Below, piece by piece: positions 1 through 10,766 of a DNA stretch of 64,000 nucleotides. The position numbers and the translations under genes were made by a program. Below the pieces are notes generated by a model. It had not been told where the DNA came from and did not search any database. It was given only the letters and a program-made list of their open reading frames with translations. Position 1 is the stretch's first letter. Each line of letters opens with the position of its first letter. Location of the stretch: NCBI GenBank assembly GCA_023376005.1, contig CM042145.1, positions 61,787,100 through 61,851,099 on the forward strand, in the 5' to 3' direction. This DNA is from Doryteuthis pealeii. Lineage: Eukaryota > Mollusca > Cephalopoda > Myopsida > Loliginidae.

Positions 1-903
1 TCTTTCCGTCAGAGTAGAGGGAATGACATCACATAATGATATAGTAAGAAATTTTAATTAAATGATTAACTATATTTTTTGAATAAAATATAAATGACGC
101 GATTTGATAAATTTCAAATTAATATTTCAAAGCAAAAAAAAAAAAATTAAATAAAGTAATCAAATTAATGTAAAGCGATAAATAATATTTTTTAAAATAA
201 CATTATTAATTCAAAGCGTAGCCGATCGAATATCAAATTATTATAGTATACTATACTATAAATTTGATAACAATTTGATTAAAATAATATACTATGCTAA
301 GTATAGTATGTTATTTTTTAAACCGAAAAGTGTACTGACTTGAAAACATTACGAAAAGAAAAGAAAACTAAATGAAAACAATATATATATATACTTTTTT
401 TAAAAGAATTTTGAATGTGCTTAAAAGTTAAATATCAAATTACAGTTCTGATTTTGGTACAAATAGAGAATAGCGCGCAATATCATTAGAATCGTATTTT
501 ACGAATAAATAACATTAGATTACGAAAACTCCCGAAGGAGCCTAATTCTAACCCACTTACTCGAGTGTCTCAAAGTTGTCAGGTATTTCCGTGAAATGTA
601 TTAGGTAATCTAATGGCATTATCTCTTGCGCACTATTCTGCATTAGTATCATGATTTTATTTGTATTTTAATATTGAAATGAATAAACATGACAAATAAA
701 AAAAGGGTTTGTTTACATTGACGAACGACGGAAAATTGACCTTACATACTACATAACTATGTAAATTTTAATCAAATTCTCAAAGTGTAACTAAGTGATT
801 AATTCTTAAACTGTCCATAAAAACTGTATAATAAAAATAGATTAAATAAACGATTGTTTATCTTGTACAATGAAATATTTACTGCAACTTTGAATCAGTA
901 AAA

Positions 904-904
<1 letters not shown>
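1..904. other. AT-rich flank, no gene seen
   Basis: No convincing reading frame, RNA gene or recognised repeat end. Positions 240-315 hold overlapping short palindromes built on TATAGTATACTATA-like words. A loose inverted similarity links about 463-523 with 603-646, but it is too imperfect to call an element. Confidence 0.6.

Positions 905-951
<47 letters not shown>
905..951. repeat. (TA)n microsatellite
   Basis: Uninterrupted TA dinucleotides directly abutting the fold-back element at 952-1142. The same neighbourhood of a TA tract and an inverted-repeat element recurs throughout the window. Confidence 0.95.
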
Positions 952-953
<2 letters not shown>

Positions 954-1142
954 AATAAAAGGCCTTAAATACCATGGGTATCGTGGTTATGGACCATTTC
1001 CACTCGCGAGTATGCTCACAAGCTTCTTCAGACCACTGATCGAAATAAAATATATCAGTGGTCTGAAGAAGCTCGTGAGCATACTCACGAGTGGAAATGG
1101 TCCATAACCACGATACCCATGGTATTTAAGGCCTTTTATTCC
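952..1142. mobile_element. Fold-back element HH-1 with hammerhead-like core in each arm
   Basis: Two near-perfect 89-bp inverted arms (952-1040 and 1054-1142) surround a 13-bp loop. On the plus strand the right arm reads CTGAAGA (1063-1069), an 8-bp stem II (1072-1079 with 1084-1091), GAAA (1094-1097), then a short stem III AUGG/CCAU followed by UA. This is the order of a hammerhead ribozyme core. The left arm carries the same core on the minus strand (997-1031). Hammerheads are known in Penelope-like pseudo-LTRs, and assignment here is by motif only. No coding capacity. Confidence 0.75.
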
Positions 1143-1277
1143 CAAATAACTTTGCTCTGTTTACAATAATTAAACATTGAGCTCTCATACGGAACCTGAA
1201 ATCTACAACAAACTACTGGTAGAGAATTAGGACCCACCTAGAATCACCTTGTACCAAGAAACTTGGTACCGCACCAA

Positions 1278-1329
<52 letters not shown>
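1143..1329. other. Short spacer with (TA)n at 1280-1326
   Basis: Non-coding sequence between the fold-back element and a Helitron block. The TA tract at 1280-1326 is its only distinctive content. Confidence 0.6.
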
Positions 1330-1331
<2 letters not shown>

Positions 1332-1616
1332 TAAAAAAGAAAAAGAAAAAAATAGATCGAGCTTCCGTTATTCATGTCTATTGTTTACTTTTTTTTAGCA
1401 AGAAACGCCGAAAATGGTCGAATAGAATTTTAACGTTATTCTATAATGCTATTTAATTTTTAAATATATTCGATAATATAAATCAAATCTTCATTACTTC
1501 TGCCCAAAAATCAAACCCTTGTGATGTTTAATGTGTATATATATTGTCGTTAATTGTTTTATTTTCGAAGTTTCCTCCGGCCATACAGATTCACACAACT
1601 GCCCTTTATATATGTA
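1330..1616 (-). mobile_element. Partial Helitron family H2, tandemly joined to the next copy
   Basis: On the minus strand this piece begins TACATATATAAAGGGCAG, the H2 5' region without its usual TCTATC start. It directly follows the CTAG terminus of the neighbouring copy (1617-1620). Internal sequence about TTTTGGGCAAAA-type and ACACATTAAACATCAC-type words matches other H2 copies at 6050-6110 and 6330-6380. The far boundary is approximate. Confidence 0.55.
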
Positions 1617-2034
1617 CTAGCAACGGATACCCGGCGTCGCCTGGTTAGAGGGAGATTTTTTTAAGTTAGTCCCGCAAATACATTATTACTGAATCGTGAG
1701 TTGAATCCTTGTGGGATGCCCCATTTAAATCCCTATGTAAAAAGAAAAAATAGACCTTGCATTGATCCAGCTACTCTGAAAAGAAATGTTAATGTCTACT
1801 ATCTAAAATATTAAATGTAAAAAAAAATCCATGCTGTTATCATTTAAATTTTATTTTTTAATTATCTTCACGAATACAAATCAAATCTCTATTATTTTGC
1901 TCAAAAACCAAGCCCTGGTGATATTTAATGTGTATATATATTTACTCTTTGTCATTAATTGTTTTATTTTTGAAATTCCTTCGGACATACATACATACAT
2001 ACATACATACAACTGCCCTTTATATATGTATAGA
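1617..2034 (-). mobile_element. Non-autonomous Helitron H2, apparently complete
   Basis: Read on the minus strand, it starts TCTATACATATATAAAGG and ends ...TATCCGTTGCTAG. It lies between an A (1616) and a T (2035), the Helitron insertion rule. Just inside the 3' end is a GC-rich hairpin (CCAGGCGACGCCGGG), as expected for a rolling-circle terminator. Length is 418 bp. There is no Rep or helicase frame, so it must have been moved in trans. Confidence 0.8.
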
Positions 2035-2259
2035 TGGATAATCTGTCTATAGCAGCCCATGCCTTTCCTATGCGTATATTGACATTGTAGATGAGATATT
2101 ACTACCTCGGTATATGAACTGGTCAACTAATTATGGTTATGGCTATAAAACTTTCTTTTCTTGTTCGGACCGAGAACTTTTCAGCTCTTCCTTGTATGTA
2201 ATATCAAAAATATTATTCTGTTTATTTCTATGCACAATAAAGTAGATCGATTTTTCACT

Positions 2260-2692
2260 TTTTTCAAAATATCAAATTCTCTCAAACAGCGAAAATTATG
2301 TGTTGGTATAATAAGTACTGATACTAAAAACTAGATCTCATACTTGCACCATTGTTTGAGGAAATAGCATCAAAGATCGTCTACTAAAATGCACCAAAAA
2401 TCCTCGTTTTCGCAACATTTGACCCAGAAATTGGTTAGAAAATTTAACGAAACGAATAAAATATTAGAATTAGAATTCAAATTGAAAACATGTCCCCCAT
2501 CACAACCGATATGCTGCTTTTTACCTAAGTAAGCTATAAAAGTGATAACATTTTAAAAGATTGAAATCTATTTCCTCAAACGTAAGCAAAGTTTTGAAGA
2601 AAAATATTTTGTGTGGTAATTCCTTATTTTAATTTGCAACTTTCGCCATATGGGAGACGTTACAGTTCCAAAATCGACCTACCTTAATATAC
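2260..2692 (+). repeat. Interspersed repeat R4, uninterrupted copy
   Basis: About 430 bp whose segments recur in the opposite orientation, split into three blocks, at 61410-61471, 61905-61968 and 62385-62650. This copy lacks the two insertions that break the distant copy, so it shows the ancestral continuous arrangement. No coding sequence was recognised and the family identity is unknown. Confidence 0.6.
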
Positions 2693-3109
2693 ATTCAAAT
2701 TAACCGAAACGATGCTCGTCACTATCTTACCCTCCATCATTTCCTTTTTTTCTTCTTTTTCTTTTTTTTTCTTTTTCTTTTTTTTCTTTTCTTTTTTTCG
2801 TACTACAACACTGGATATCACTAATTCTGGGATTAAGAAGACACCACAGAAGCCATTGTTATGGTTCACTCCTCTAACTGGCAATTGACGTTGTAGCTTT
2901 GTATCCATATTGGCAACAGATGAAAAAAGAAATGGAAAGGAAAAACCAGTTAAACAATGAATAAATAAACATTTGATATCGCTTGTTATAGCGCCAGTGT
3001 CATTAGCAATAAAAAATGTTTGCTAAGAATCAAACACAAATAAAATTTAAATGCATCTTGACCACTGACTATATAAAATTACTCCTCTCACTTCATTAAT
3101 CTCTCTTTT
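2693..3109. other. Non-coding spacer, no gene seen
   Basis: Contains a T-rich run with CTTTTTCTTTT-type words at 2740-2800 and otherwise unremarkable AT-rich sequence. Confidence 0.55.
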
Positions 3110-3114
3110 AGATT

Positions 3115-3190
<76 letters not shown>

Positions 3191-3295
3191 ATGTTGTTGT
3201 TGTTCTCTTATTTCTTCTTCTTTTGCTTTTATTTCTTCTTCTTCTTCTTCTTCTTCTTCTTCTTCTTCTTCTATAGTTTGTTTATATATCGTCGA

Positions 3296-3326
<31 letters not shown>

Positions 3327-3527
3327 TTCTTCTTCTTCTTCTTCTATAGTTTGTTTATATATCGTCGATTTCTTTCTTTCTTTCTTTCTTTCTTCTTCTT
3401 CTTCTTCTTCTTCTTCTTCTTCTTCTTCTATAGTTTTATATATCGTCGATTTTATTTATTTATTTCTTCTTCTTCTTCTTCTTCATTTGCCCTTATTTTC
3501 TCTTTTATTTCTTGTTCTTGTTCTTGT

Positions 3528-3592
<65 letters not shown>

Positions 3593-3811
3593 ATTTTCTT
3601 CTTTTATTTATTCTTTTGTATATTTTCCCTTTTTTTCTTCTTCATTTATTTTTATTGCTTCTTTCATTTCTTTCTTCTTTCTTCTTCTTCTCCTCCCCAT
3701 TCTTTTTCTCTTCTTTTTCTTCTTCTTCTTCTTCTGACACCCTCTCTTTTTTCCTACACTATTCCCTCATACTCCTAATTTCTCCTTTGCTACTTACAGA
3801 CTTACATTTGA

Positions 3812-3876
<65 letters not shown>

Positions 3877-4227
3877 CTCTCTCTCCACCTTCCATATCAT
3901 TCTATTCCTTCTTTTCTCCTTCAAAAACCGCACTCCCCCCTCCCGCCTATTCCTCTTCTATTTCTTCATTGCGTATCACTTCCTTCTCCACCCGACCCCC
4001 TCTCCACCTCCCCACCCGTACGTGCTCTCCTGATGCCGCTTTATCTAAAACTAAATAACAGTCTGATTACTTCGATCGGGCAGAAAATAATGAACGGGGT
4101 CACGTGATCCAGTGGTCGATCAATTCAGCTTTGACCTTCTCATATCTGATTCGCGCATGCGCGCACGTAGCGCACACGAATCGAACCTGCTTATGCACAC
4201 GTACAACATACGCACGCTCTCCCCCCT

Positions 4228-4269
<42 letters not shown>

Positions 4270-4270
4270 C
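3110..4270 (+). repeat. Long polypyrimidine tract of compound microsatellites
   Basis: More than a kilobase almost free of purines on this strand. It consists of successive (TC)n (3118-3188, 3555-3592, 3818-3884, 4231-4262), (TTC)n (about 3229-3272, 3323-3345, 3392-3429, 3463-3484), (TTTC)n (3296-3324, 3368-3392) and (TGTC)n (3533-3558). Around 3273-3300, 3345-3370 and 3430-3450 a short phrase containing ATATATCGTCGAT repeats three times between the tracts. Serine/leucine/phenylalanine frames here are low-complexity artefacts. Confidence 0.9.
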
Positions 4271-4417
4271 TGTCTATCTATCTATCTATCTCACACTCAC
4301 ACTCATACACACAGAACGGTCTCTCTCAACCTTAGCCGTAAATAAATTCCCTTGTGATAACATGTAGTCTTAATTTAAACAAAAAGGTTTTCTATGCACA
4401 GCGTTCGGCCAATATTC

Positions 4418-4420
<3 letters not shown>

Positions 4421-4492
<72 letters not shown>
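4421..4492. repeat. (TA)n followed by (GA)n
   Basis: A TA tract (4421-4454) switches cleanly to GA (4455-4492). Confidence 0.95.
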
Positions 4493-4496
<4 letters not shown>

Positions 4497-4599
4497 CATT
4501 TCAAACGAATTCCACTCAAAGAATTTTTTTCACTGAACAGATGGACTCGCCACTTCTAATACACTTCTCTGCCCGGATTATAGTGGCTTGTCAAACACT

Positions 4600-4751
4600 T
4601 AAAAAATTATTTTAATTTTTTAAACTCTCTAAAAACAATTTCTTCAACAAGAAATTTTCTCCTGACGATGACCTAAGGTCGAAACTAGTTGAGAAAAATA
4701 AACAACATAAAAGAAATATTCCTGTTTGTCTTATCACTTTTTGTTCATCTT

Positions 4752-4754
<3 letters not shown>
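4600..4754 (+). mobile_element. Element fragment HH-2 with hammerhead-like core beside (TA)n
   Basis: Plus strand CTGACGA (4662-4668), stem II GACC/GGTC around a TAA loop, and GAAAC (4681-4685) followed by a very short CTAG stem III and GUU. The 3' side runs about 70 bp to the TA tract at 4755. Short stem III is typical of the dimer-acting hammerheads known from Penelope-like elements. Its left limit is not clear. Confidence 0.55.

Positions 4755-4817
<63 letters not shown>
4755..4817. repeat. (TA)n microsatellite
   Basis: Pure and near-pure TA between two hammerhead-bearing elements. Confidence 0.95.
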
Positions 4818-5375
4818 GAGGTAGGTAAAAGGATAGTGAACAAGAAATGCTAACTCAAAACAAATCTAAGAGTTGAAATATTTCGTCCGATTTATACGGA
4901 CATCATCAGCCAAAGATTTTTATTGAAAGCAAAATTACGTGCAAGTACATGTGATTTGCTGAGGGGGTGAGTTAGTAGCGGAAGTGAAGGGCGGGAGGAT
5001 AGGGGATGACATGAAAGAAGTGATAGTTTACAGGAAGTAGAGAGTAGATTGGGAGTAGATGGGCACAGGGGTAGGTCAAGGGGGAGGGTAAAGTTCTTGG
5101 TAGTGGTGTGTTTGATGTCAGGGGAAGATAAGGAGGAGAGGAGAGTTGAGTGATATTAGGTCACTGGGTCAGTTTAGTGGAAGGAGTAGGGGGGGAAGAA
5201 TTTTTTTTTATTTACTAACTCACCCCCTCACCAAATCACATGTACACGCACGTAATTTTGCTTTCAATAAAAATCATTTGACTGAAGATGTCCTTAAAAA
5301 TCGGACGAAATATTTCAACTCTTAGATTTGTTTTGAGTTATCATTTTTTGTTCACTATCCTTTTACCTACCTCGG
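4818..5375. mobile_element. Fold-back element HH-3 with two hammerhead-like cores
   Basis: Inverted arms of about 160 bp (4818-4980 and 5213-5375) flank a purine-rich 230-bp spacer. The minus strand of the left arm gives CTGATGA (4903-4909), a 5-bp stem II (GTCCG/CGGAC) and GAAA (4881-4884). The plus strand of the right arm gives CTGAAGA (5282-5288), a stem II and GAAA (5307-5310). The arms face TA tracts at 4755-4817 and 5401-5432. Confidence 0.75.
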
Positions 5376-5397
5376 ATTCTACTACATCCATCCTATC

Positions 5398-5400
<3 letters not shown>

Positions 5401-5439
<39 letters not shown>

Positions 5440-5489
5440 TGTGTGTGTGTGTGTGTGTGTGTTGTGTGTGTGTATATATATATATATAT

Positions 5490-5521
<32 letters not shown>
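5401..5521. repeat. Compound (TA)n-(GT)n-(TA)n microsatellite
   Basis: TA at 5401-5432, GT at 5441-5472 interrupted once, then TA to 5521. Confidence 0.95.
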
Positions 5522-5522
<1 letters not shown>

Positions 5523-5945
5523 CTTGTGAGTTTCCAATAATAGAATATCTCTTGCCGCGCATGCCCAGTCATGTTATTGCCTGGTTCCCGGCTTCTGTTA
5601 CATGATTTGGATAGAAGAAATTGTTTTCTGAAACTCGTCTGTGCTATTTATTCATTCTATCACCATTCCATCCATACGATTTCCTTTTTTATACAAAAGA
5701 AAATAAATAGCGAATCTTTGCAAGTCACGAAATACACAGAGAGACAATGTTTAGGAACGTGAATGGTTACTAATGTTTTAATTCTGGACTCATCTCGCTT
5801 TTCTGAATACAAATCAAGCGAAACACTATGGATAAAAAGAGGGAAATGGTTGACCAGAATAATTCTAAAAGGTCATCCTAATGTAGTCCAGTTTATAAAT
5901 GGACATCGTGCCGTATCCTATTCATGGGTGGAGGGGATAGGTAAA
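5522..5945. other. Non-coding spacer, no gene seen
   Basis: Two short open frames (about 60-70 codons) end at 5762 and 5972. They have no recognisable domain and the second runs into Helitron sequence, so neither is called. Confidence 0.5.
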
Positions 5946-6103
5946 TCTATCTATTTATACATACATATATAAAGGGCAGTTGTGTGTATGTATGTATGTA
6001 TGTATGTCCGTAGGAAATTGTGACAATAAAACAATTAACGACAAAGTAAATATATATATACATTAAATATCCCCAGGGCTTGGTTTTTGAGCAAAAATAA
6101 TCT
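5946..6103 (+). mobile_element. Helitron H2 5'-end fragment
   Basis: Starts TCTATCTATTTATACATAC after an A (5945), followed by the AAAGGGCAGTTGTG motif common to H2 5' ends, then a (TATG)n run. It is broken at about 6103 by a SINE-S2 tail fragment. Confidence 0.65.
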
Positions 6104-6185
6104 CCTTCGTCTAGCACTAGTGAAAAGGGGATAGACTACCTCGCTGATTGACTGATAACGACTTTAGGCCACCCCGATGACTTTA
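6104..6185 (+). mobile_element. SINE-S2 3' tail fragment
   Basis: Matches the 3' part of SINE-S2 seen in reverse at 18621-18868: GCACTAGTGAAAAGGGGATA, then GATTGACTGATAACGAC, then TTTAGGCCACCCCGATGAC. No promoter boxes are present in this piece. Confidence 0.6.
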
Positions 6186-6251
6186 TTTCTTTTTACATTA
6201 GAAATGATTTTTACTATGAAAATACATTAGGAATAATTTTTACAATAAAAA

Positions 6252-6653
6252 TCTATCTATCTATACATATATAAAGGGCAGTTGTGTGAATCTGCATGTA
6301 CGGAGGAAACTTCGAAAATAAAACAATTAACGACAAAGTAAATATATATACACATTAAATATCACTAGAGCTTCGTTTTTGTGCAAAAATAATAGAGATT
6401 TGATTTATATTCGTAAAGATAATTAAAAAATAAAATTTAAATAACAGCATGAATTTTTTTAATTTAATATTTTAGATTGTAGACATTAACATTTCTTTTC
6501 AGATTAGCTGGATCAATACAAGGTCTATTTTTTTACATAGGGATTTAAATGGGGCATCCCACGAGGATTCAACTCACGATTCAGTAATAATGGATCTGCA
6601 GGACTAACTTTAAAAAAAACTCTACCCAGGCGACGCCGGGTAGCTGCTGCTAG
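6252..6653 (+). mobile_element. Non-autonomous Helitron H2, complete
   Basis: Starts TCTATCTATCTATACATA after A (6251) and ends GGGTAGCTGCTGCTAG before T (6654). The hairpin CCCAGGCGACGCCGGG precedes the end. Length 402 bp with no coding sequence. All three Helitron hallmarks (TC start, CTAG end with hairpin, A/T target) are seen directly. Confidence 0.82.
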
Positions 6654-7449
6654 TACATATATAAAGGGCAGTTGTATGTATGTATGTATGTATGTATGTA
6701 TGTCCGGTGGAAATTGCGGATATAAAACAGTTAACGTCAAAATAAATATATATACACATTCACTGTTATTGATTCGAGCTTTTAGTGCAAAAATTATAAA
6801 GATTTTTATCTTATCTTTATATAATTTTTAAAAAATCTACATTCGCGAAGATATAAAAATTAAAATATCATTAAAATTCAACTTAAAAATTAAAATATCA
6901 TTAAAATTCAACTAAAAAATTAAAATATCATTAAAATTCAACTAAAAAATTAAAATATCATTAAAATTCAACTTAAAAATTAAAATATCATTAAAATTCA
7001 ACTAAAAAATTAAAATATCATTAAAATTCAACTTAAAAATTAAAAACCATTAAAATATCATTTAAAATTCAACTAAAAAATTAAATATCATTAAAATTCA
7101 ACTAAAAATGTCCGTGAATCTCAAAGTTAAACAAATCAATATGAAAGTACAAAGTAATCAATTTTTACAGGCCGGTTAACATAAGGACTTTTTACATGGT
7201 GATTTTTATGGGGCATCCAGTGTAGATTAAACTTTACTTAAGAATTTCCGTGAATTTCAAAGTCAAACAAATCAATATGGAAGATTTGGTTTATATTCGA
7301 AGATTTTAAAAAATTAAAATATACATAGAAATAGCATTGAAATTCCACTTAAAAATGTCCAGCATTTGTAAATCTCAAAATAAACAAATCAATACTCCAG
7401 CATTTTTTGCTCCCGTATACCCAGGCGACACTGGGTGGCCGCTTCTTAC
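6654..7449 (+). mobile_element. Helitron H2 copy in tandem with the preceding one, expanded inside
   Basis: Begins TACATATATAAAGGGCAG directly at the CTAG of the previous copy. It ends near 7449 with a decayed hairpin (CCCAGGCGACACTGGG) and GCCGCTTCTTACT in place of CTAG. It contains the minisatellite at 6856-7105. Confidence 0.6.
6856..7105. repeat. 30-bp minisatellite inside a Helitron
   Basis: About eight copies of a 30-bp AT-rich unit containing AAAATATCATTAAAATTCAA, with a one-base alternation (CTT/CTA) between units and a longer divergent unit near 7040-7075. Confidence 0.85.
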
Positions 7450-7467
7450 TAAAATAGTCCAGCTTAT

Positions 7468-7601
7468 GGAGGCGCGTGGGGTAACGGTTAGAGTCGTAGG
7501 CAATGGACTCGTCGACCAGAGTTCAAATCCTGGACGAGGATCTTTGCATTTCACATAGCGCTAATACCCTTGAGAAAGGTATGCATCCAACTACTCTCTC
7601 T

Positions 7602-7664
<63 letters not shown>

Positions 7665-7810
7665 CTATGGGTAAATTGTAAGGCAGACTGAGCTCTTTAA
7701 CCCTGGCTGGGTGACCAGTATAGTAGAATTCAAACCTGTTAAACTCCGCTTAAGAAATTGACATTTTGTCACATCCTGTACGCGCGGAAGGGTTGGTAAA
7801 TATCTAACTA
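7468..7810 (+). mobile_element. SINE-S1, tRNA-derived, with internal (TC)n expansion
   Basis: Head with polymerase III A box (GGGGTAACGGTTAGAGTCG; other copies read TGGTGTAATGGTTAGAG) and B box GAGTTCAAATCC. It is followed by the family body (CTAATACCCTTGAGAAAGGT, AAGCTATGGGTAAAT, CTCCGCTTAAGAAATTGAC) and ends near GGGTTGGTAAATAT. A (TC)n tract of about 60 bp (7600-7662) has grown where other copies have only CTCTCC. Confidence 0.8.
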
Positions 7811-8745
7811 TACATTGATATCGTATCTGTTTAGGTAAATACATACTAAAATAGTCCAACTTAAAAAATTACTCTGTTACATTCTAGCTGTCGTATAGGG
7901 GGGGGGGTACTATCTATTTAGATAGTTCAGTTTATATGCACTTTTATAATTTATAACCTAAAACTATCTCAGTCGGTAGAGCATTGGCCTAGGAATCGCA
8001 TTTAAGGTGGTTGGTAATTGACCTGAAATCAGTTGTTAACTACTAACCAGAAATACTACAACCGGATTCTATATTACAAGTACACTCATGTTCTACCTAG
8101 GATTTCAAGAAATACAACAGACTTTTTAATACTGAGACTCAACCCTTTTCTACCACTGGATTTACCAATGGGAAACCTAGACACCCAAAATGGTGACCAG
8201 AATCGTAAGAATATTCATGACTGTTTAAGATGCTATCATTTGTTTTTGTTTTTTGTTTTTTTTTTGTTTTTTTGTGTTTTTTTTTATTTATGTTTTTGTT
8301 GTTTGTTTCTCCGTCTCTGTTTTTGTTTTTTTTTTTTTTTTTTTTTTTTGGGGGGGGGGGTTGCTGTTTTTTTCAGGTGCTCTGGGATGTGTGAAACGTT
8401 TGATTTTACCCAAATGCTACTTGCATGAAATTTCTCAGCAGGAAATGTAATACAAATCTCTTTTGGTTGTTGTTGTTGTTGTTATTATTGTTGTTGTTGA
8501 TGGTGATGATGACGATGTTGTTGTTGTTGTTGTTGTTGTTTCCCCGAAGAAAATTCATTGATTTTTTTCCGTTTTTATTTCCATAAAATCGAAAAAGATG
8601 TAAACAGAAAGTTTATGAAAAAATATTTTACTATCGATTTGTTTAAAATTAATGAGATTTGCGTTTTTCTTACTCGACTTTAATTTGCCTTCTTCATTTA
8701 TTGACAAAGATAATCACATTCTAGGCATCAAACTTTACTTGCTGA
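7811..8745. other. Non-coding block with low-complexity runs
   Basis: Holds a SINE-S2 head fragment (7966-8010, CTCAGTCGGTAGAGCATTGG A-box region, plus strand), a T-rich run ending in G10 (about 8240-8361) and (GTT)n-type repeat (8461-8540). No protein frame beyond poly-Phe artefacts. Confidence 0.6.
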
Positions 8746-8806
<61 letters not shown>

Positions 8807-9189
8807 AGTGCATAAGTTATAATATCCATATCGTGTAAGATATGAAAAGATAAATAGATAGATATAAAATGTTATATATATAAATATATAATATAAATAT
8901 ATTAGATATATAATTTATACTGTGTGTATGGTTGTGTGTGACCGTTTGTGTATGTGTGTGTGTGTGTGCGTGTGTGTGTGTGTGCATAAGTTATAATATC
9001 CATATCATGTAAGTGCATGCAAGTATTTATATAAATTTTAATTACTAAATTATACAGTGTGTGTGTGTGTTGTGTGTGGTGTGAAAGAGAGAGAGAGAGA
9101 GAGAGAGAGGGGGTAGGTTATAATATCCATATCGTGTAAGTGCAAGTGTTTTCAAATGCAAACCTCTGTAGAAGAAAACATTTATACTC

Positions 9190-9229
<40 letters not shown>

Positions 9230-9240
9230 TGTGTGAGAGT
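8746..9240. repeat. (GT)n cluster with a repeated unique phrase
   Basis: GT tracts at 8746-8798, 8939-8986 and 9057-9085, (GA)n at 9086-9109 and (TA)n at 9199-9226. The phrase ATAATATCCATATCGTGTAAG or close variants follows the GT tract at about 8820, 8993 and 9119. The cluster therefore looks like a duplicated unit of about 150 bp. Confidence 0.8.
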
Positions 9241-9359
9241 ATGAGTGTGGGGGGTGTATATATGTATGTGTGTGTGTGTGTGTTTTTTAGTAAATGTGGC
9301 TGTGTATCCATATGCAATGCCTAACTATACCATATATATTTTACTTTAAATATACGCTC

Positions 9360-9595
9360 CTACATTTGGGGCGCTGGTGATTGTCGTCAGTGATGTAATC
9401 CGCAGGGTTCATTGGGAAGTTTCGGGTCTTCCAACATCAGACTTCCCTTGCCCTGCTGACCCTATCAGAGGTGATCAAATTCTGGTACAACTACCAACAA
9501 TAACCGCTAAAAGACATATGACAAAAAATCTTTTTTTGGGGGTGGGGGTGGGGGGTGACGGTTGTAGAACTATATCCCATTTAAATACAAAGCAA
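9360..9595. other. Non-coding spacer, no gene seen
   Basis: A 90-codon frame starting at 9377 ends in translated (GT)n and has no recognisable domain, so it is not called. Confidence 0.5.
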
Positions 9596-9602
9596 TATAT
9601 AT

Positions 9603-9653
<51 letters not shown>

Positions 9654-9680
9654 GAGAGAGAGAGTGTGTGTGTGTGTGTT
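9596..9680. repeat. (GT)n-(GA)n-(GT)n microsatellite
   Basis: GT (9604-9648), GA (9650-9664), GT (9665-9680), immediately followed by repeat R6. Confidence 0.95.
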
Positions 9681-9752
9681 AGGGTAGCGTAGACATAGAG
9701 TCAACAGCGCTTGGTTACTGATAGTTTCCCACCTATGTGATGGTTCAAACCA
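9681..9752 (+). repeat. Interspersed repeat R6
   Basis: A ~70-bp phrase (GGTAGCGTAGACAT..., GGTTACTGATAGTTTC, CTATGTGATGGTT) that recurs in diverged form at 58785-58855 and 63836-63905. A reverse-orientation longer form is at 26822-26930 and 48250-48370. It always lies within about 100 bp of a dinucleotide tract. Identity unknown. Confidence 0.55.
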
Positions 9753-10019
9753 TATATATTTAAACAAATTTTGTTGAAATTGTTATGTTTATTTTCATTT
9801 TCAATCTATCTAATGATTTTTCTTGATATTATCATTTTCAATATTTGGCAATAAATAACTTTATATCGAATATGTGATATCTTTTCGTGTGATTTTCTTG
9901 GTGACCGAGTCAATCATTTTTGAATAACTTCAGTAGTTAACGATGACTAAAGGCATGAACCCATTCGACCCTCAATAAAATTATCATCCAAACAGAAAAG
10001 TAAATTTCTATTAAATCTA

Positions 10020-10556
10020 CTAGCAAGAATATGCACCATCCGGGCGTTAGTATTCAATTTCTAATGTAATTAGATATATGAAATTAGAAAGGTTAACGAA
10101 ATTAAATAAGAACGCATATAAAAAGATTACAATTATTTTAATTATATTTTAATTGGTTTCTATATAAAAATCATTCATGGGATTGATTTTAAGATGTGGG
10201 AAAATAAAACAATAACATTAGAGATCAATAACTCGAAGTAATTATGTATTAAACCCGGTTTTGTTAAAAACCAGTATGCAAATTAACCACACCATATATT
10301 ATGTAAATCTTTTCTTAGTGATATATAAGACACATTGAAGGATTTTCGATACACTAATAACATAAGCTATTTTGAGGCAAATCTAACTCGGATTTTCATA
10401 GACATCGTTAATAAATAAGATTCATCCTATTATTAAGTTTGACTATAAATTAAATACTCATTGATAAACTTACGCAATTCCTAGGGGTATTGTAACGATG
10501 CAGTGGTGTAGTTTCGGTTACAGACAGACAGACACCGAATCTCCATTATAATAAGA
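10020..10556 (-). mobile_element. Non-autonomous Helitron H1, divergent copy
   Basis: Plus-strand ends are CTAGCAAGAATATGCACC (left) and CTCCATTATAATAAGA (right), so on the minus strand it runs TC...CTAG. Flanks are A (10019) and T (10557). The 3' hairpin is degraded compared with the copy at 27823. Length 537 bp with no coding sequence. Confidence 0.75.
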
Positions 10557-10766
10557 TGTTGATATACCGTTAAACACCAAACAAACAACCAAATCAAACC
10601 TATACGCATACAGAGTCATGTAGACACTCTTGTACCTACACGCATCAGCATTATTGCACCTAAATAAGTGCATCTTGGGATTGAAGAGCTTATAGCGTCA
10701 CAATAGCTGATAACCGAGATATTTAAATGGAAAATGTTAATCTCTAAAGTATTCCTGTCCCTTAAG

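Noticed and set aside
3351..4107. Frames of 128 and 206 codons rich in Phe, Leu and Ser
   Set aside because: They lie in the polypyrimidine microsatellite region and have low-complexity composition only.
7468..7545. Functional tRNA gene
   Set aside because: A and B boxes are present but no cloverleaf closes, and the same sequence recurs with a long shared body; it is a SINE head.
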